Origin: Sporomusa ovata DSM 2662
Lineage (GTDB): Bacteria > Bacillota > Negativicutes > Sporomusales > Sporomusaceae
Direction of reading: 5' to 3'
Length of the DNA: 64,000 nucleotides
Assembly (NCBI RefSeq): GCF_000445445.1
Contig: NZ_ASXP01000003.1
Location: forward strand, 806,001 to 870,000
Part shown: positions 62,240 to 64,000 of the stretch, piece after piece
Numbering within the stretch: position 1 is the stretch's first letter
Layout: every line of letters starts with the position of its first letter
The notes under the pieces: model-generated
What the model was told of the DNA's origin: nothing
What the model saw: only the letters and a program-made list of their open reading frames with translations
Database searches by the model: none
Program-made: the position numbers and the translations under genes

Positions 62240-63475
62240 CTACCTCCTGTGTTTTTGCCCTGGACGAAAGAAGTCAACGACTTTCTGCCGCAAAGAACGG
62301 GGTAGTTTACGTTTAACCTCACTCCGTTGCAGGCGTTTGCTTTCACTGATGAGTGCGTTTTGCTGACGAATTAGATCATCAAGCTCTTGTTTAAGCTGCT
62401 CTATGTTTTCCGGTGGGTCAGGTTCATGGGGTTTTGTGCCGTCAAGCCAGTGCTTGCCTATTCGCTTGGCAACAACACCGGTAATAAGGTGGGCACCAAC
62501 AGCCGCTACTCCCAGGCCAGCTGCTGCAGCGCCAAATTTCTTAACATTAAGTGCTCCCAGGGGTGTTTGCACATCGGGGAGATGGTTATAAAAGGGCATG
62601 GAACTGTCGGGAAAACCTGGGTTGGCGCAGCCGATACAAGGTGCTCCTGCTCTGACCGGCCAGTTGACATAGTGATTCCATTGCCGTCTCGGACAGTCAG
62701 CATGCGTAATCGGCCCTTTGCAGCCCACCTTATATAAGCAGCCACTTTCACCAGGGAAAGAGGCAAAAATTCCGTCTTCGAATTGCTGGCGTCGCTGGCA
62801 CAAGTCGTGGATGGTCTGTCCAAAAAATAGCTTAGGACGGTTATAGCTGTCCAGTTCAGGCAAGCCATACATAATAAGATGGCTAAAAGTGCCTGTCATC
62901 CAGTCAGGGTTTGCCGGACAGCCCGGAATATTAATAACTGGCTGTTTAATTACTTCCCACACTCCCTTTGCTCCTCCCGGATTGGGATAAGCTGCCGCCG
63001 GGCCGCCAAAACAAGCACAGGTTCCGACAGCGATAATATGTTTGGCCTTAGGTGCTATTTCCTGCAGAGCCGCTATGCCGGTAACCATCTGATTACCACG
63101 CATAAAAACATGATTATACCGGCCGTTATCGGCTGTCATAACCGCACCTTCGATTACCAGCCAGAACTTACCCGCATCCTTTTCCACCGTATCCAGCAGC
63201 ATCTGTACGGCCTCTGAGCCCTGAGCCGCGTTGAGCAGCCAGTGATAACGCATATCTACCATATTGGTAAGCACTTGATAAACAGTTGGATTAACTGCAT
63301 TATCAAGGGAAATGGAATTGCCGGTGCAAGATCCGAGTTCCAGCCAAATTACAGGCGGTTTGGTTAGCTTACCCTCAGCAAATGCATGGCGCATAAGAGG
63401 CACTAGCTGATCGGTTAGGTTGGCGGTCAACACAGTAGCAGTACATAATTTGAGAAATTCTCGCCTGGTAAGCAT
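62240..63475 (-). CDS. [NiFe] hydrogenase small subunit with unusual proximal cluster and C-terminal extension
   Basis: A 411-residue Fe-S subunit with a Tat signal (TRREFLKLC). The proximal cluster region reads ELGSCTGNSIS: Cys50 is present, but the usual second Cys of CTGC is Asn53. The other proximal ligands (GTCACFGG, GCPANP), distal ligands (TIHDLCQRR, GCLYKVGCKG) and medial ligands (HADCPRRQ, APCIGCANP) are all present. After residue 310 come a hydrophobic stretch (AAAAGLGVAAVGAHLITGVV), a Pro-rich hinge, a coiled coil (IEQLKQELDDLIRQQNALI) and a basic tail. The last part is not usual; it may anchor or dock the enzyme. Ribosome-binding site GGAGGAAG. Confidence 0.93.
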   Translation of the reverse strand: MLTRREFLKLCTATVLTANLTDQLVPLMRHAFAEGKLTKPPVIWLELGSCTGNSISLDNAVNPTVYQVLTNMVDMRYHWLLNAAQGSEAVQMLLDTVEKDAGKFWLVIEGAVMTADNGRYNHVFMRGNQMVTGIAALQEIAPKAKHIIAVGTCACFGGPAAAYPNPGGAKGVWEVIKQPVINIPGCPANPDWMTGTFSHLIMYGLPELDSYNRPKLFFGQTIHDLCQRRQQFEDGIFASFPGESGCLYKVGCKGPITHADCPRRQWNHYVNWPVRAGAPCIGCANPGFPDSSMPFYNHLPDVQTPLGALNVKKFGAAAAGLGVAAVGAHLITGVVAKRIGKHWLDGTKPHEPDPPENIEQLKQELDDLIRQQNALISESKRLQRSEVKRKLPRSLRQKVVDFFRPGQKHRR

Positions 63476-63589
63476 TGACTTCCTCCTTGGCAGACAATTC
63501 TTTACTGCAACTATACATCCAGCGTATTAAAGATTTACGGAATACATAGCAATGTTAATTTTCCCACATTTGGTTTATCTATGTAGAAA

Positions 63590-63618
63590 AAGGGATATGC
63601 CTGTACGGCACATCCCTT
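63590..63618 (-). terminator. Terminator of the peptidase-like gene
   Basis: AAGGGATGTGCCG/AGGCATATCCCTT hairpin on the minus strand followed by TTTTTC. It abuts the stop codon of the peptidase-like gene. Confidence 0.8.
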
Positions 63619-64000
63619 AATTAGCGATTTTGCTATATTCTTTCATATTACCTTTTGCCCAAAGATGAACCATGGTTTCATAGGTAACGTAATCCATACC
63701 AAGCGATTTTTCAATCGCTTTATTAACCTTTTCACCAGCTTTAAGGTAGCCCAATACTTGACTAAGCTTGGCCTCACCGTGAACTTCGGCAATATAGCGT
63801 ACTGCTGCCAGTGATTGGCGATAAGCCAGCGCTTGATTGGATAATCCGTCGAAATCACCGTCAAGTTCGTTCATAGAATATAACTTTCCTGCTAAACGAT
63901 TATCTGCATTCACCCATTCATAGTTATTAACCTTATATTCAACATATTGGGCTAAACCCTCAGTAAACCAGCGGGTATAATTACCTCTGGCCAAATGATC
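63617..64000 (-). CDS. C-terminal part of a peptidase-MA-like protein (5' end outside window)
   Basis: The frame is open to the right edge; about 127 residues are visible. RWFTEGLAQYVEYK resembles the downstream Glu-containing helix of gluzincin metallopeptidases of the peptidase MA family (W-x-x-EGLA-x-Y), whose HExxH motif would lie beyond the edge. The rest is a helical domain (LAYRQSLAAVRYIAEVHGEAKLSQVL) with the family's 'Y..s..av.yl...G' pattern. Substrate unknown. A first internal start codon (TTG 63994) is not the real start. Confidence 0.75.
   Translation of the reverse strand, partial: DHLARGNYTRWFTEGLAQYVEYKVNNYEWVNADNRLAGKLYSMNELDGDFDGLSNQALAYRQSLAAVRYIAEVHGEAKLSQVLGYLKAGEKVNKAIEKSLGMDYVTYETMVHLWAKGNMKEYSKIAN

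Overview
The window looks like chromosome from an anaerobic diderm Firmicute of the Negativicutes, most likely Sporomusaceae (Sporomusa/Pelosinus type). This is inferred from a mix of traits. Firmicute-type control is present: a TPP riboswitch, a leucine T-box and many intrinsic terminators. The walJ-htrA-rlmH gene order is also Firmicute-like. Gram-negative envelope features occur too: an autotransporter with a C-terminal beta-barrel, a second barrel remnant and a Tat-exported [NiFe] hydrogenase. No rRNA, tRNA, CRISPR array or complete insertion sequence was seen.

Layout. 1-8.1 kb: end of a membrane protein gene, dapA, a DMT transporter that seems to start at CTG, a 988-aa coiled-coil protein preceded by a 9-codon minicistron, tatA and a soluble chemoreceptor with a zinc-binding CZB domain. 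8.1-10.3 kb: a decayed patch with an Fe-S protein fragment, a chemoreceptor with an internal deletion and the C-terminal third of a histidine kinase. 10.3-16.3 kb: an ABC exporter, cca, and the thiamine salvage operon cytX-thiM-thiE under a TPP riboswitch. 16.4-27 kb: an autotransporter with a possible ADP-ribosyltransferase-like passenger, a lipoprotein, small enzymes, a TSUP transporter, a K+ channel, a medium-chain dehydrogenase and a DUF4127 protein.

27-42 kb is a signalling block: a Cache-HAMP-GAF-GGDEF-EAL protein; an operon of orphan solute-binding lipoprotein, response regulator/HD-GYP (broken) and BvgS-like hybrid kinase; and a diguanylate cyclase. In its middle sit purB and a T-box-controlled leuA whose product carries a complete AraC-type DNA-binding domain at its C-terminus. 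This is the most unusual gene in the window.

42-56.7 kb is an accessory, rearranged stretch: an HxlR regulator divergent from an iron-sulfur-flavoprotein-like gene, a bicovalent FAD oxidase, an orphan radical SAM protein, regulators, secreted proteins, a frameshifted PA14 gene, an MqsR-like toxin with an MqsA-Panacea-like antitoxin, and divergent XRE regulators. It is littered with short GGGGACGGTTC-type repeats, duplicated segments and a truncated Y1 (REP-associated) transposase, which probably explain the local rearrangements.

56.7-64 kb returns to core genes: rlmH, htrA, walJ, a phosphohexomutase, and the two subunits of a [NiFe] hydrogenase. The small subunit has Asn in place of one proximal-cluster cysteine, and the large subunit has a 4-residue tail after its last metal-ligand motif. 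The window ends in a peptidase-like gene cut by the edge.
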